NCBI RefSeq assembly: GCF_016834455.1
Contig: NZ_CP069213.1
Span: 3,945,501 to 4,009,500, forward strand
DNA length: 64,000 nt
Reading direction: 5' to 3'
From: Shewanella litorisediminis
Lineage (GTDB): Bacteria; Pseudomonadota; Gammaproteobacteria; Enterobacterales; Shewanellaceae
The translations under genes and the position numbers were made by a program. This document shows, in pieces, positions 9,403-18,729 of the stretch (its first letter is position 1; every line of letters begins with the position of its first letter). Below the pieces are notes generated by a model that saw only the letters and a program-made list of their open reading frames with translations, had not been told where the DNA came from and ran no database searches.

Positions 9403-10747
9403 CTTTCCCCTTTGATGCGCTGCTTGTCTTCGTACATGGCCTTGTCGGCAACATGCAGCAATTCAGTAATATCCTGTCCATCCTCAGGATACCGGGCGGC
9501 GCCCATGCTGATACTGATACTGAGGGTGATGTCCGCCATGTGCAGCGGCTGCTCACAGGCTGCATGGCGCACCTTCATCAGCACCTGGCTGATATCGGCT
9601 GATGCGGTTAATCGAGGCAGAATCAGTAAAAACTCATCGCCCCCCAGGCGGGCGACCATGTCGCTGTTTCGCAGCACAGACTGCATCCGTTTGGCGACGG
9701 CCTTTAACATGGCATCGCCGGCGGCATGGCCAAAATTATCGTTCACCTGCTTGAAGTAATTGAGATCCACATTCACCACGGTAAAGCGGCCATTAGGTGT
9801 CTGGATAAGCTTATTGAGTAGCAACATGGCAAATCGTCTGTTCGGCAGCCCCGTGAGCGCATCCTGCAATGACACCAGATGGGCCATTCGGTAGGCGTTG
9901 GACATCATCAAGAAGCTCAGGAAGAGAAACAGAGCCACACCGTAGCCTATGAGTCGAACCGCATTGCTGGCGCCCCAGGATCTGAACTCTGAGCGTGCCG
10001 CGAGCGCCAACTCCCAGTTTGCCCCCAGCAAATGCACTCTCGCCACGGCTCGTGCGTTGTCGAAATCGCTGCTTTGCCCCATAAACACGGGCCCTGTCTT
10101 ATTGGGGTAATGCAGCGTTCGAATACTCAGGCTCATGCCTTCATCGAGAGAGACCTCGCGAATGCTGCTAATCAGTCGGTCGAGATCTATCACTATGCTG
10201 CACACACCCCAATATCGTGTGTTTTGGGGGGATCGGCAAACACAGGTGCGCGCGCAATCAAGCCCATACCGCCCTGGATAAGCGACATAGGGCCATCGAG
10301 GGTAATTTGCCGCGACATACGGGCCTCCGCTACCGCCTGCAGCTGCGCAGGCGTTTCACGAAAGTCCAGCCCCATCACGGCCTCGTTGCCCGCAAGGGGA
10401 TAAACCATGGCAACCACATCGTTGGGGGCAATGCTGATGCTGCGAATATACTCGCCCTTCTCGGCCAGTTGACCGGCGAGCAGATTCCATGTGCTGTAGC
10501 GAACATCGGGATTAAAACTCAAAATGGTCGCAAGACTGTCGGCCAACAAAATGTCAGCATTGACCTTGGCTTCGATGTTGGCCCGGATAAGGGACAACTT
10601 TTGCGAAAACCACTGTTGTTGTTCAGCCAGATAATCCCTTACGTAACTGCGGTGTAAGTATTCCACCGTTAACAATGACAGGAGCCAGTACACAATGGCG
10701 AACGCCACAATCCAGAGTTTGGTACGGGCTAAGTGGGTACTCTGCAT
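9399..10747 (-). pseudogene. CHASE-GGDEF diguanylate cyclase interrupted by a frameshift
   Basis: Two frames together make one membrane diguanylate cyclase. The upstream part (10193-10747, 184 residues from ATG 10747) has a transmembrane segment and a CHASE domain (SISIAPNDVV, YPLAGN, GGMGLIARAPVF). It then leaves frame and stops at TAG 10193-10195. The other frame resumes with RYWGVCSIVID, the end of CHASE, followed by a second membrane helix and a GGDEF domain. That domain has an intact GGDEF active site and an RxxD inhibitory site (RNSD) five residues before it. One extra G in the six-G run 10226-10231 would rejoin them. The C-terminal frame could also start at GTG 10205, overlapping the TAG. 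Confidence 0.85.
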
Positions 10748-10879
10748 AAACCACTTTTCAAGAGAAAGACTTAACCTAAAGCATATCTGTATATCAGCAG
10801 CTTGAGAAACCCCTATCTGTAAAAGCGCCAACCGGTTTTACCATCCCAGCCACAAAAAACTTACATTGTAAATTTTAAT

Positions 10880-10894
10880 TGCGAATGTTTATCA
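10880..10894 (+). promoter_or_regulatory. Candidate Fur box before the DUF3649 operon
   Basis: TGCGAAT-G-TTTATCA fits the 7-1-7 Fur consensus (TGATAAT-N-ATTATCA) at 11 of 14 positions, 55 bases before the start of an iron-associated operon. Confidence 0.55.
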
Positions 10895-10948
10895 TTTAAC
10901 TGCAATCTTTTAGGATCGGCTTCTTTTCTATCTTTCTCAGGGGTCACC

Positions 10949-11248
10949 ATGTCAATTCTGTCTGCCGATACCCGCAAATTGGTGGGTCGCAGCCTGTTGG
11001 CGATGTTGGGAGGTTATGGTTTAGCTGCCATGTTTGCGGCCTGTCTGCCACTGTGGTTACCCCGGATTAGCACCATGTCCCGCGCTGATGCCACCCTGAT
11101 AGGCATGATGCTGTCGTTTCTGATCTTTGCCCTGTGGATACTCTACTCTTATGCCGTCCGCTGCGGCATCAGGGCACTGGCGCTGCATATTTTGCTCAGT
11201 ACCCCACTGCTGCTGGGGTTGTGGTTACTGGAGGCCCCGCAGCCGTGA
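10949..11248 (+). CDS. DUF3649 iron-uptake-associated membrane protein
   Basis: A 99-residue protein with three predicted membrane helices (about 17-38, 50-68 and 74-92). The sequence and position match DUF3649, small proteins found beside PepSY reductase-like proteins in siderophore loci. It is first in the 10949-13130 operon. An AGGGG precedes the ATG and its stop overlaps the next start (GTGA). Role in iron uptake is from genomic association in the family; mechanism unknown. Confidence 0.82.
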   Translation: MSILSADTRKLVGRSLLAMLGGYGLAAMFAACLPLWLPRISTMSRADATLIGMMLSFLIFALWILYSYAVRCGIRALALHILLSTPLLLGLWLLEAPQP

Positions 11249-12804
11249 AAGAGACCTTTTTCCGCACCATGACCTGGTTGCACACCTGGGCCGGTTTGCT
11301 GGTGTGCTGGGTGTTACTGCTGGTCTTTTTTGCCGGTACCCTGAGCTTTTTCCGCCACGAGTTAAGCCTCTATGCCAAACCCGAACTCCACAGCCGGGTG
11401 CTGGGCAGCGGTATGAACCTGAGCCTCGAGCAAAATCTGCGGCAGGGGCAGGCTTTTCTCTCAACCCGGGCGCCAGACGCCCCGGATTGGTACATCACCC
11501 TACCCCAGGAACGCATGCCTTACCTGGCATTCCAATGGTCTGAACGACGGGAAAACCAACGCCCGCAAATCCATTCACAGCCAATAACCCTCAGTGGCGA
11601 ACTGGCAGATGAGCCCCGCCAAACCAAGGGCGGCGACTTTTTCTACCGGCTGCATTTCGATCTGCACTATATGTCGGCGCTCACCGCCCGTTATCTGGTG
11701 GGTATCTGCGCCATGTTTATGCTTATTGCCCTGATAACCGGGGTTGTTATACATAAGCGCATCTTCAAGGATTTCTTCAGCTTCCGCCCACGCAAAGGCA
11801 GTCGATCCTGGCTTGACGCCCACAACATCAGCGCCGTCATGGCGTTGCCGTTTCATCTCACCATCACTTACACAGGGCTGATTACCCTGATGCTGATGTA
11901 TATGCCCTGGGCCACCCTGAGTGTTTGGAATGGCGACGCCAAAGCGATGCGTCAGGAACTGTCCCCCAGATTCGATCAGCAAAAAGCCAGTGGTCAGCCA
12001 CAGGAGACGCTGGACCTTACCCTGCTGCTGCCACAGGTCAGCCAACTGTGGGGCGAGTCCGCCGCCGTTAAGAACGTCCGGGTGCAGCATCCCGGTGACG
12101 CCAATGCGCGCATCTTTTTCACCCGGGATACCGGACAGGCGATTACCGACGAGCGGGAGCAGCTGGTATTCGACGGGGTAACGGGCAAACTGCTCAATCC
12201 CGGCGAAAACCACGCCAGCGGCAGTCAGCAACTGCACGACACCCTGATGGCGCTGCACACCGCCCGATTTGCCGGTTGGCCACTGCGAATACTGGGCTTT
12301 GTGATGGGGTTGATGGGCTGCGCCATGATAGCCAGCGGCTGCCTGCTCTGGGCTACCAGGCTCAGGGAAAAGCGTAAATATACCTGGGGTCTCAAACTGG
12401 TGGAGGGTCTTAATCTGGGCGTGATCATGGGCTTACCACTGGGCACTGTGCTGTTTTTCTATGCCAACCGTTTGCTTCCGGCGCACGGGGTCGGCAGGGC
12501 CGAAGACGAGGTTCTGGCGTTTTTCCTTGGCCTGCTGCTGTGTGGCTTGATGGCGATATGGCGCCGGGATGCCGCCGTATGGCGTGCCCTTCTGGGGATA
12601 ACGGCACTGCTGGCGCTGCTGATGCCGGTACTGAACACACTGACATCACCACAGGGTCTGGTGGGCAATCTTATCAGCGGCCAATGGGTATTGGTGTCGG
12701 CCGACCTCCTGTTCATCGCACTGGGCGTAACTTGCCTCTTTGCCCGACGTAAGTTCCCCGTGCCTTATCATTCAACAATGCCTGCGAGGGAGCGTACCGC
12801 GTGA
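11245..12804 (+). CDS. PepSY-associated membrane protein of an iron operon
   Basis: A 519-residue membrane protein beginning VKETFFRTMTWLHTWAGLLVCWVLLLVFFAGTLSFF, the standard opening of PepSY_TM proteins with a histidine (LHTWAG) in the first helix. A large periplasmic loop follows, then HLTITYTGL, a second loop, HDTLMALHTARFAGWPLRILGFVMG, and four further C-terminal helices. Conserved helix histidines suggest haem binding and reductase-like work on ferric siderophores; that is inference. The GTG at 11245 is chosen because GGAGG lies upstream and it overlaps the previous stop by 4 bases. Confidence 0.87.
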   Translation: MKETFFRTMTWLHTWAGLLVCWVLLLVFFAGTLSFFRHELSLYAKPELHSRVLGSGMNLSLEQNLRQGQAFLSTRAPDAPDWYITLPQERMPYLAFQWSERRENQRPQIHSQPITLSGELADEPRQTKGGDFFYRLHFDLHYMSALTARYLVGICAMFMLIALITGVVIHKRIFKDFFSFRPRKGSRSWLDAHNISAVMALPFHLTITYTGLITLMLMYMPWATLSVWNGDAKAMRQELSPRFDQQKASGQPQETLDLTLLLPQVSQLWGESAAVKNVRVQHPGDANARIFFTRDTGQAITDEREQLVFDGVTGKLLNPGENHASGSQQLHDTLMALHTARFAGWPLRILGFVMGLMGCAMIASGCLLWATRLREKRKYTWGLKLVEGLNLGVIMGLPLGTVLFFYANRLLPAHGVGRAEDEVLAFFLGLLLCGLMAIWRRDAAVWRALLGITALLALLMPVLNTLTSPQGLVGNLISGQWVLVSADLLFIALGVTCLFARRKFPVPYHSTMPARERTA

Positions 12805-13130
12805 TGGCACTGGCGCTGTTTTTACTGTGTTTTGGCAGCTTTGGTCTGCTGGCTACCTCCCAGTTTGGCCATCACAGAGCAATTTTCGGCGTGCCGCCAT
12901 CGGATGTCAGGGCCAGTTGGCTGCAAGGGGCAGGCCTTGGCGTGCTGGCGTTGGGAATAGCCTTGGCCATCGCCCTGGATGGCGGCTATGGGCTGCTTCT
13001 ACTGATTGCCCTGATGGCGCCTGCGGCTATGGGACAGAGTGTACTGCTTAACCTCTATCCCCGGGCACTCAGGCTCTCCATCTGGCTCGCACCTCTGGCG
13101 CTCTTGCTGCTGGTGATTGCCGCTTACTGA
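12801..13130 (+). CDS. DUF3325 membrane protein of an iron operon
   Basis: A 109-residue protein with four short hydrophobic helices, matching DUF3325, the usual third member of the DUF3649/PepSY/DUF3325 set. The GTG at 12801 with GGAG eight bases upstream overlaps the previous stop; an ATG at 12804 is the alternative. Probably a structural companion of the PepSY protein in the inner membrane. Confidence 0.82.
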   Translation: MMALALFLLCFGSFGLLATSQFGHHRAIFGVPPSDVRASWLQGAGLGVLALGIALAIALDGGYGLLLLIALMAPAAMGQSVLLNLYPRALRLSIWLAPLALLLLVIAAY

Positions 13131-13176
13131 GAGCTGAAAAGGATCTGTGTCTCAATATTTGAGCACACACTCAATT

Positions 13177-13195
13177 TTTAATGATAATTGTTTTT
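13177..13195 (+). promoter_or_regulatory. Candidate Fur box before the TonB receptor
   Basis: TTTAATGATAATTGTTTTT matches 13 of 19 positions of the Fur consensus, including an uninterrupted AATGATAAT core. It lies about 50 bases before the receptor start. Confidence 0.65.
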
Positions 13196-13243
13196 ATTTA
13201 GTTTAGTATCCTTGCGAATTTACCACGCGAGGATACTCAAATC

Positions 13244-15319
13244 ATGTCCAGCTCCAGCCTCTTCAGATTGACCGGGCTGTCTGTGGCACTGATGTCAGCC
13301 ATGGTTGCCCATGGTCAGGACACTTCTGACATCAGTATCGAAAGGATGATCGTCACCACTAAAGCCACTGCACCTTCTACCACCAAGGGCGACTTCAGCT
13401 TGCTGAAGGCACCGCAGAACATTCAGATCCTGTCCAAAAATTTCCTTGATGATCAGGGTGTCGTGCATTTGGAAGACGCGTTGAAGAACGTGGCCGGGAT
13501 CCAGCCGGGTGGTTACTATCAGGGTTACGATTACTTCCGTATCCGGGGCTTCGATGCCTCGCAAAACATCTATCTCGACGGCCTGCGCCTGAACGACAAT
13601 GGTCTGGGTGCCAATGTGGAGCAGTCGAATCTCGAAACTCTCGAGGTGATGAAAGGGCCTTCCTCCACCCTTTATGGTGCAGGTGCCATCTCGGGTATGG
13701 TTAACCTGGTGACCAAGCGGCCAACCCAAACCGACATGGGCAGCATCAGCTTGCAGGGTGGCAATCTGGGCTACCGTGAGCTGGATGCCGATATTAACCG
13801 CGTACTGAGCGACGATGGTGACATCTTCGGCCGAGTTGGTCTGGCGTACCGCGAAGCGGCCAACAGCGTGGACCATATTGACGGACAAAATCGCTTCTTT
13901 ATCGCGCCGTCGCTCACCTTTAATCTGGGTGAAGACGCCGCACTGACACTGCTCACCAGCTACACAAAAGACGATAACCAGTTGGGTATGCCACTGCCTG
14001 CCATGGGGACTGTGCTGCAGTCACCGCTGGGTGAGCTGGATAAGGACCTCTATTACGGTAATATCAAAGATCCCGGCGCCATCAAAGACGAAACCTATCG
14101 TTTGGGTTACGAGCTGCGCTGGGACCTGACCGATAGCTTGCAGCTGCGCCAGAATGTGCGTTTTCAGGATGCCTCCAGCGACTGGTATAATCTCTACTAT
14201 CCCAGCAGTTACAATGCCGACACCGGCGATTTGAACCTGTACAAATTCAGCTATCGCACCCAGTGGAAAACCTGGGCCCTGGACACAGGACTCAATGGCC
14301 GCTTTATGCTGGGTGAGACAGAGCACCTGTTTACCGCAGGGGTGGACATCTTTATGTCGGACCTCTACACCAGCGGTGCCCTGGGCAGTGATTTCCCCAC
14401 CATCAATCTCTACCAGCCCGATTACAGTGTCTTCCCCGATACCGAGGTCAATCAGTTCGGCGCCGAAAACAAGGTTGAGAATCGCATTCTGGGTCTGTAC
14501 GCCCAGGATCAAATCAATCTGGGCGACCACTGGAGCTTTACACTGGGCGCCCGTTTCGATCGCTACAAGCAAGCTTATGTGGATGACTACGAAACCAAAC
14601 TGAGCCCGAGAGCCGGTGTCAGCTACGCCTTCAACGACGATTGGGTGGCCTTTGCCAGCTATTCTGAAGCCTTCACCCCCCAATCTTATGTGGACAGCAA
14701 CGGCAAGGTTCTCGACCCGGAAGAAGGCCAGCAGTGGGAACTGGGCCTCAAGAGCCGCGCCTTTAACGGTGACCTGAACGCCACTGTGTCCCTCTATGAG
14801 CTGACCAAAAAGAACATAGCCCTTGCTAATGTGGATGCCGGTGGCAACTTTACCTATTCAGCGTCCGGCGAGCTGCAAAGCCGCGGAATCGAGCTGGATT
14901 TGCAGTGGCTGCTGACACAGGATCTGCAGCTGATTGGCCACGGCGCATACACCCATGCCGTCGATACCGAGCACGACAAATGGGTCGCCAATGTGCCCCG
15001 TTATGCTGTGGGTGGCTGGCTCAAATACAACCTGGATGACATGCTCGATGGTCTGAGCGTGGCTGCCGGTGTCAATCACTACGGCAAGCAGCAAGGCAAC
15101 GTACAGGCGGTGCTGACCGACAGCAGCGAAGGCGACTTTTACCTGCCGTCCTACACCCTGGTTGACCTGAACCTGACCTACAGCTGGGACCAGTACGATC
15201 TGCGTTTCATCGTCAACAACCTGACCGATGAAGACTACTTCTCTGGCTCAGACAGCCTGCTGCGGGTACTGCCGGGCAGCGGCCGTGAAGTGAAACTCAG
15301 CTTCACCGCAAACTGGTAA
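13244..15319 (+). CDS. TonB-dependent siderophore receptor
   Basis: A 691-residue outer-membrane receptor. Signal peptide ends near residue 24 (MVAHGQ). A TonB-box-like segment (SIERMIVTT) is followed by the plug domain with QNIQILSKNFLDDQ, FRIRGFDASQNIYLDG and the LETLEVMKGPSSTLYGAGAISGMVNLVTKRP signature. The beta-barrel then runs to a C-terminal aromatic residue (SFTANW). The family imports ferric siderophores; the sequence resembles ferrichrome/hydroxamate-type receptors but the ligand is not certain. GAGGA precedes the ATG. PepSY gene follows after 4 bases. Confidence 0.95.
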   Translation: MSSSSLFRLTGLSVALMSAMVAHGQDTSDISIERMIVTTKATAPSTTKGDFSLLKAPQNIQILSKNFLDDQGVVHLEDALKNVAGIQPGGYYQGYDYFRIRGFDASQNIYLDGLRLNDNGLGANVEQSNLETLEVMKGPSSTLYGAGAISGMVNLVTKRPTQTDMGSISLQGGNLGYRELDADINRVLSDDGDIFGRVGLAYREAANSVDHIDGQNRFFIAPSLTFNLGEDAALTLLTSYTKDDNQLGMPLPAMGTVLQSPLGELDKDLYYGNIKDPGAIKDETYRLGYELRWDLTDSLQLRQNVRFQDASSDWYNLYYPSSYNADTGDLNLYKFSYRTQWKTWALDTGLNGRFMLGETEHLFTAGVDIFMSDLYTSGALGSDFPTINLYQPDYSVFPDTEVNQFGAENKVENRILGLYAQDQINLGDHWSFTLGARFDRYKQAYVDDYETKLSPRAGVSYAFNDDWVAFASYSEAFTPQSYVDSNGKVLDPEEGQQWELGLKSRAFNGDLNATVSLYELTKKNIALANVDAGGNFTYSASGELQSRGIELDLQWLLTQDLQLIGHGAYTHAVDTEHDKWVANVPRYAVGGWLKYNLDDMLDGLSVAAGVNHYGKQQGNVQAVLTDSSEGDFYLPSYTLVDLNLTYSWDQYDLRFIVNNLTDEDYFSGSDSLLRVLPGSGREVKLSFTANW

Positions 15320-15323
15320 TCCC

Positions 15324-16409
15324 ATGCGTAGACTACTGTGGAAATGGCACGGATTGGCGGGGCTGATTGCCGCCCTGCCGCTCTTTGTTATCGCACTGAC
15401 GGGCAGCTTGCTGGTGTTTAAGGCGGAGCTCGACGGTCTGCTGATGCCTGAGGTGGTTAACGCCAGCGCCGGGCCGCGTCTGCCGATGAATCAATTGGTG
15501 GCCAGTGCCAATCAGCAGCTGTCCGGCAGTGAGATCCTTGGCTGGCAATTTGGCCAGACTGGTGAAGCGGATACCCTGTTTGTGGCCGCCATGGGCACCT
15601 ACGATTGGCAAAAGGTGTGGCTCGACCCCGCCAGCGGCTCGCTCCTGACACCACCGGTATCCCTCACCTGGGCCATCACCGACTGGCTGCTGGATCTGCA
15701 CTACATGTTGTTGCTGGAGCATGCCGGTTTGTTGATTGCCGGCGTCATGGCCTTGCTGTTTTTGTTTCTCGGCATTTCCGGCATAGTGCTGCACCGGCAG
15801 TTCTGGCGAACCTTCTTCACCCTGCGCTGGCACAAGGGACTGCGCCTGTTGCTGAGCGACGCCCACAAGATGCTGGGCATTGTCGGGGCGCCGGTATTTC
15901 TGGTGCTCGGTTTTACCGGCGCCTGGTGGAATCTGGAACACTTCTACGAGGAAGAGCTTTCGGGTCACGACGACAGCCAGTACATCATCAGCCAAAGCTA
16001 CTACAGTCCGGCGCTGGATTTTGATGCGCTGCTGGCCGACACCCGCCGCCAGTTGCCCACATTCGTGCCAACGTATCTGCGTTTGCCCGACGCCAGTTAT
16101 CCTGGGGTGCATTTCTTTGGCTATCGGGAAGATGGTGGCGTGCTGCGAAGCCGCTTCGGATCAATTGTCAGCTACAACGATCAATCGGGGGCACACACAA
16201 GCACCCTGGATGTGGCCGGGGCACCGGCGCTGTATCAGTTCACCGACAGTTTCAGACCACTGCATTATGGTGATTTCGGTGGCCTCACAACCCGCATTCT
16301 CTGGTGCATTATCGGCTTCTTTCCCTGCCTGATGGCGCTCTCCGGATTCTGGATGTGGCGCCAGCGCAGCGGTCGAAAAGCGCCGAGGCGCACACCGGTA
16401 ACCGCATAA
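15324..16409 (+). CDS. PepSY-domain membrane protein (PiuB-like)
   Basis: A 361-residue membrane protein opening MRRLLWKWHGLAGLIAALPLFVIALTGSLLVFKAEL, with helix histidines at KWHG, DLHYMLLLEHAG and SDAHKMLG, and PLHYGDFGGLTTRILWCIIGFFPCLMALSG near the end. This is the PepSY_TM/PiuB type found next to siderophore receptors, probably a haem-containing inner-membrane ferric reductase. It begins 4 bases after the receptor stop and must be translated from the same message. A terminator follows. Confidence 0.88.
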   Translation: MRRLLWKWHGLAGLIAALPLFVIALTGSLLVFKAELDGLLMPEVVNASAGPRLPMNQLVASANQQLSGSEILGWQFGQTGEADTLFVAAMGTYDWQKVWLDPASGSLLTPPVSLTWAITDWLLDLHYMLLLEHAGLLIAGVMALLFLFLGISGIVLHRQFWRTFFTLRWHKGLRLLLSDAHKMLGIVGAPVFLVLGFTGAWWNLEHFYEEELSGHDDSQYIISQSYYSPALDFDALLADTRRQLPTFVPTYLRLPDASYPGVHFFGYREDGGVLRSRFGSIVSYNDQSGAHTSTLDVAGAPALYQFTDSFRPLHYGDFGGLTTRILWCIIGFFPCLMALSGFWMWRQRSGRKAPRRTPVTA

Positions 16410-16424
16410 AAACGCCTTCCCCAA

Positions 16425-16450
16425 AAAGACGCCTATCGGCGTCTTTCTCT
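16425..16450 (+). terminator. Terminator of the receptor-PepSY unit
   Basis: Stem AAAGACGCC/GGCGTCTTT with a 4-base loop and pyrimidine/T-rich sequence after it, just past the PepSY stop. Confidence 0.8.
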
Positions 16451-16644
16451 TTTTTACTCAGCACGTTAACAGAACACCATTCTAACCACAGTTACTAGTG
16501 CTGTGGCGAAAAATCATCGCTTCGCCTTATGTGGCCCCGCCCGCTCCCCCGGCACACTTGTCAGGCGCACAGACCGCCTGTGGCACCAGCAATGGATTGT
16601 CGGTCACGCTCTCATATAACAACATCAAAAAAAGGAACTGACCC

Positions 16645-18678
16645 ATGAAAAGGAAACAACGGCTGCTGAGTCTGGCACTCTTGATGTGCCCCCTCGGCGC
16701 CATGGCGGATGAGCTGTGGATTATGACCGACAAGGACGCCGGAAACAGTCTGCAAAGCCTGCTGCAAAGGCATAACCTCCAGCCTCCGCTGCGTGAAAGC
16801 CATGGCAAACTCATTACGCGCCTCAACGAAGATAAGCTGCTGGAATTAAGCGCCCTGATGCACAAAGAGCACAATCGCTGCGGCGGTTTCAGCGTGCATG
16901 CCACCGAGGCCGATGCCCTGGCGGCCAGTCTGGTACCGGTCAGCCAGGCCAGGTTCAGTTTCCCCGGCGAGCCCAATCAGGCCGCACGGGTTGCCGACAT
17001 TCTGCCGCGGCTGATGGCGAGCAATATCAAGGATACTGTCACCAGCCTCGAGGCATTCACCAACCGCTACTACACAACCAGCCACGGTGAAAACGCCGCC
17101 CACTGGGTAAAAGACAGCTGGGCGGCCCTGGCAGCGAGCCAGAGCTGGGCCAATGCCGCCGTGTATGACCATGCCGACTGGCGTCAGGACTCGGTCGTCC
17201 TCACCCTCACCGGCAGCGAAGCCCCGGATGAGATTGTCGTTCTGGGCGGCCACCTCGACTCCATCAATGGCTACACCACAGAAACCACCCGTGCCCCCGG
17301 CGCCGACGACAATGCCTCGGGCATGGCCACCATCACCGAGGTGATACGCGCCTTTATGAGCCAAGGCCAACCCAGACGCACCATCAAGTTTATCGGCTAT
17401 GCCGCCGAGGAAGTGGGTCTGCGTGGCAGCGCCGAAATTGCTGCCGAGGCCCGCAGCCAGGGGCAAAATGTGGTGGCGGTTATGCAGCTGGATATGACCG
17501 GCTTTAACGGCAGCAACGAAGACATAGTGCTGATGCAGGACTACACAGATTCGGTTCTGAATCAGTTTCTTATCAAGCTGATGGATACCTACCACACCGA
17601 GATCAGCTACGGCGTGGATGTGTGCGGCTATGGCTGCTCGGATCATGCCTCCTGGCACAATCAGGGCTACCCGGCTGCCATGCCATTTGAGTCGCGCTTC
17701 AACGACTACAACCCCCATATCCACACCGCTCAGGACACCCTGGACAAGCTCGACCCCACCATGGAACATGCACTCAACTTTGCCAAGCTGGCCTCAAGCT
17801 ATCTGGTGGAGCTGGGCTTTAACACCGGTGGCACAGGCCCCGAAACCGGCGAGCTTGAGAATGGCGTGCCCCTCACCGGGCTCAGCGCCGCCAAGGATGC
17901 CCAGAGCTATTTCACCCTGGCGGTGCCGGCCAATGCCGAGAACCTGCGCTTTGTCACCAGCGCCAACAATGGCGACGCAGACATGTACGTGAAGTTCGGC
18001 GCGCCGCCATCAACCTCAGATTTTGACTGCCGCTCCTGGAATAACGGCAGCTATGAAAGCTGCGACCTGGCTCAGGCCACCGAAGGCACCTGGCATGTGA
18101 TGCTCAAAGCCTACAGCGCTTATTCGGATTTAAGCCTCACCGGCAGCTTTGATGTGTCGACCCCAACCCCCAATCAGCCACCGGTCTCAAGCTTCAGCGC
18201 CAGTTTCAATGGTGCGACCGGCCAGTTTATGTCCAGCGCCAGCGACAGTGACGGCCAGTTGGTGAGCTGGCAGTGGCACTTTGGCGATGGCAGCACCGGC
18301 AACGGCGCGAACATCAGCCACAGCTACGCCCAGTCGGGCAACTACACAGTCACCCTGACTGTGACCGATGATGACGGCGCCGGCGCCAGCAGCAGCCAAA
18401 GCTTCGATGTGACTGTGCCAGAGCCGCCCCAGGGTGATATTGAACTCACGGTCACCAAGGCCACCAAGTCGCGTCTTGGCAGTGTTTATGTGGCTCTCAG
18501 TTGGGATACTGGCTCGGGCAACTACCGTGTGCTGCGTGATGGTGTGGAAATTGGCACAACCAGCCGCACCAGCTATACCGACAGATTCAAGGTCGGCAAA
18601 AATGAGGCTGTCTCGGTCAGCTATCAGGTATGCGACAACAGCAATGCCTGCTCCCAAATGGTGCAGGTCAATCTGTAA
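16645..18678 (+). CDS. Secreted M28 zinc aminopeptidase with PPC and PKD domains
   Basis: A 677-residue exported enzyme with a signal peptide (cleavage after LGAMA). Residues about 115-385 are an M28 peptidase close to the Vibrio/Aeromonas leucine aminopeptidase. Zinc ligands are visible at H203 (GGHLDS), about D222 (GADDNASG), E256, D283 (QLDMTGF) and H360 (HIHTAQDT), with catalytic E255. A PPC domain follows (about 405-500), then a PKD domain (about 512-590, WHFGDGST). A last 80-residue beta domain looks like fibronectin III. GGA precedes the ATG. Likely a secreted enzyme for feeding on peptides. Confidence 0.93.
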   Translation: MKRKQRLLSLALLMCPLGAMADELWIMTDKDAGNSLQSLLQRHNLQPPLRESHGKLITRLNEDKLLELSALMHKEHNRCGGFSVHATEADALAASLVPVSQARFSFPGEPNQAARVADILPRLMASNIKDTVTSLEAFTNRYYTTSHGENAAHWVKDSWAALAASQSWANAAVYDHADWRQDSVVLTLTGSEAPDEIVVLGGHLDSINGYTTETTRAPGADDNASGMATITEVIRAFMSQGQPRRTIKFIGYAAEEVGLRGSAEIAAEARSQGQNVVAVMQLDMTGFNGSNEDIVLMQDYTDSVLNQFLIKLMDTYHTEISYGVDVCGYGCSDHASWHNQGYPAAMPFESRFNDYNPHIHTAQDTLDKLDPTMEHALNFAKLASSYLVELGFNTGGTGPETGELENGVPLTGLSAAKDAQSYFTLAVPANAENLRFVTSANNGDADMYVKFGAPPSTSDFDCRSWNNGSYESCDLAQATEGTWHVMLKAYSAYSDLSLTGSFDVSTPTPNQPPVSSFSASFNGATGQFMSSASDSDGQLVSWQWHFGDGSTGNGANISHSYAQSGNYTVTLTVTDDDGAGASSSQSFDVTVPEPPQGDIELTVTKATKSRLGSVYVALSWDTGSGNYRVLRDGVEIGTTSRTSYTDRFKVGKNEAVSVSYQVCDNSNACSQMVQVNL

Positions 18679-18683
18679 AAACA

Positions 18684-18709
18684 AAAACCCCCGGCAAGCC
18701 GGGGGTTTT
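18684..18709. terminator. Bidirectional terminator between the M28 gene and typA
   Basis: AAAACCCCCGGC/GCCGGGGGTTTT palindrome with a 2-base loop centre lies between the two convergent stops. Confidence 0.85.
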
Positions 18710-18729
18710 CTTTGGTCCGTTATCGGGGA

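Noticed and set aside
10226..10231. Programmed tandem-slip -1 frameshift at the G6/C6 run as the sole explanation
   Set aside because: Only one tRNA could re-pair fully, so it is not a classic heptamer; a one-base indel is simpler. Kept as an alternative only.
16846..17769. 307-codon frame opposite the M28 peptidase
   Set aside because: Antisense shadow; catalytic motifs are on the plus strand.
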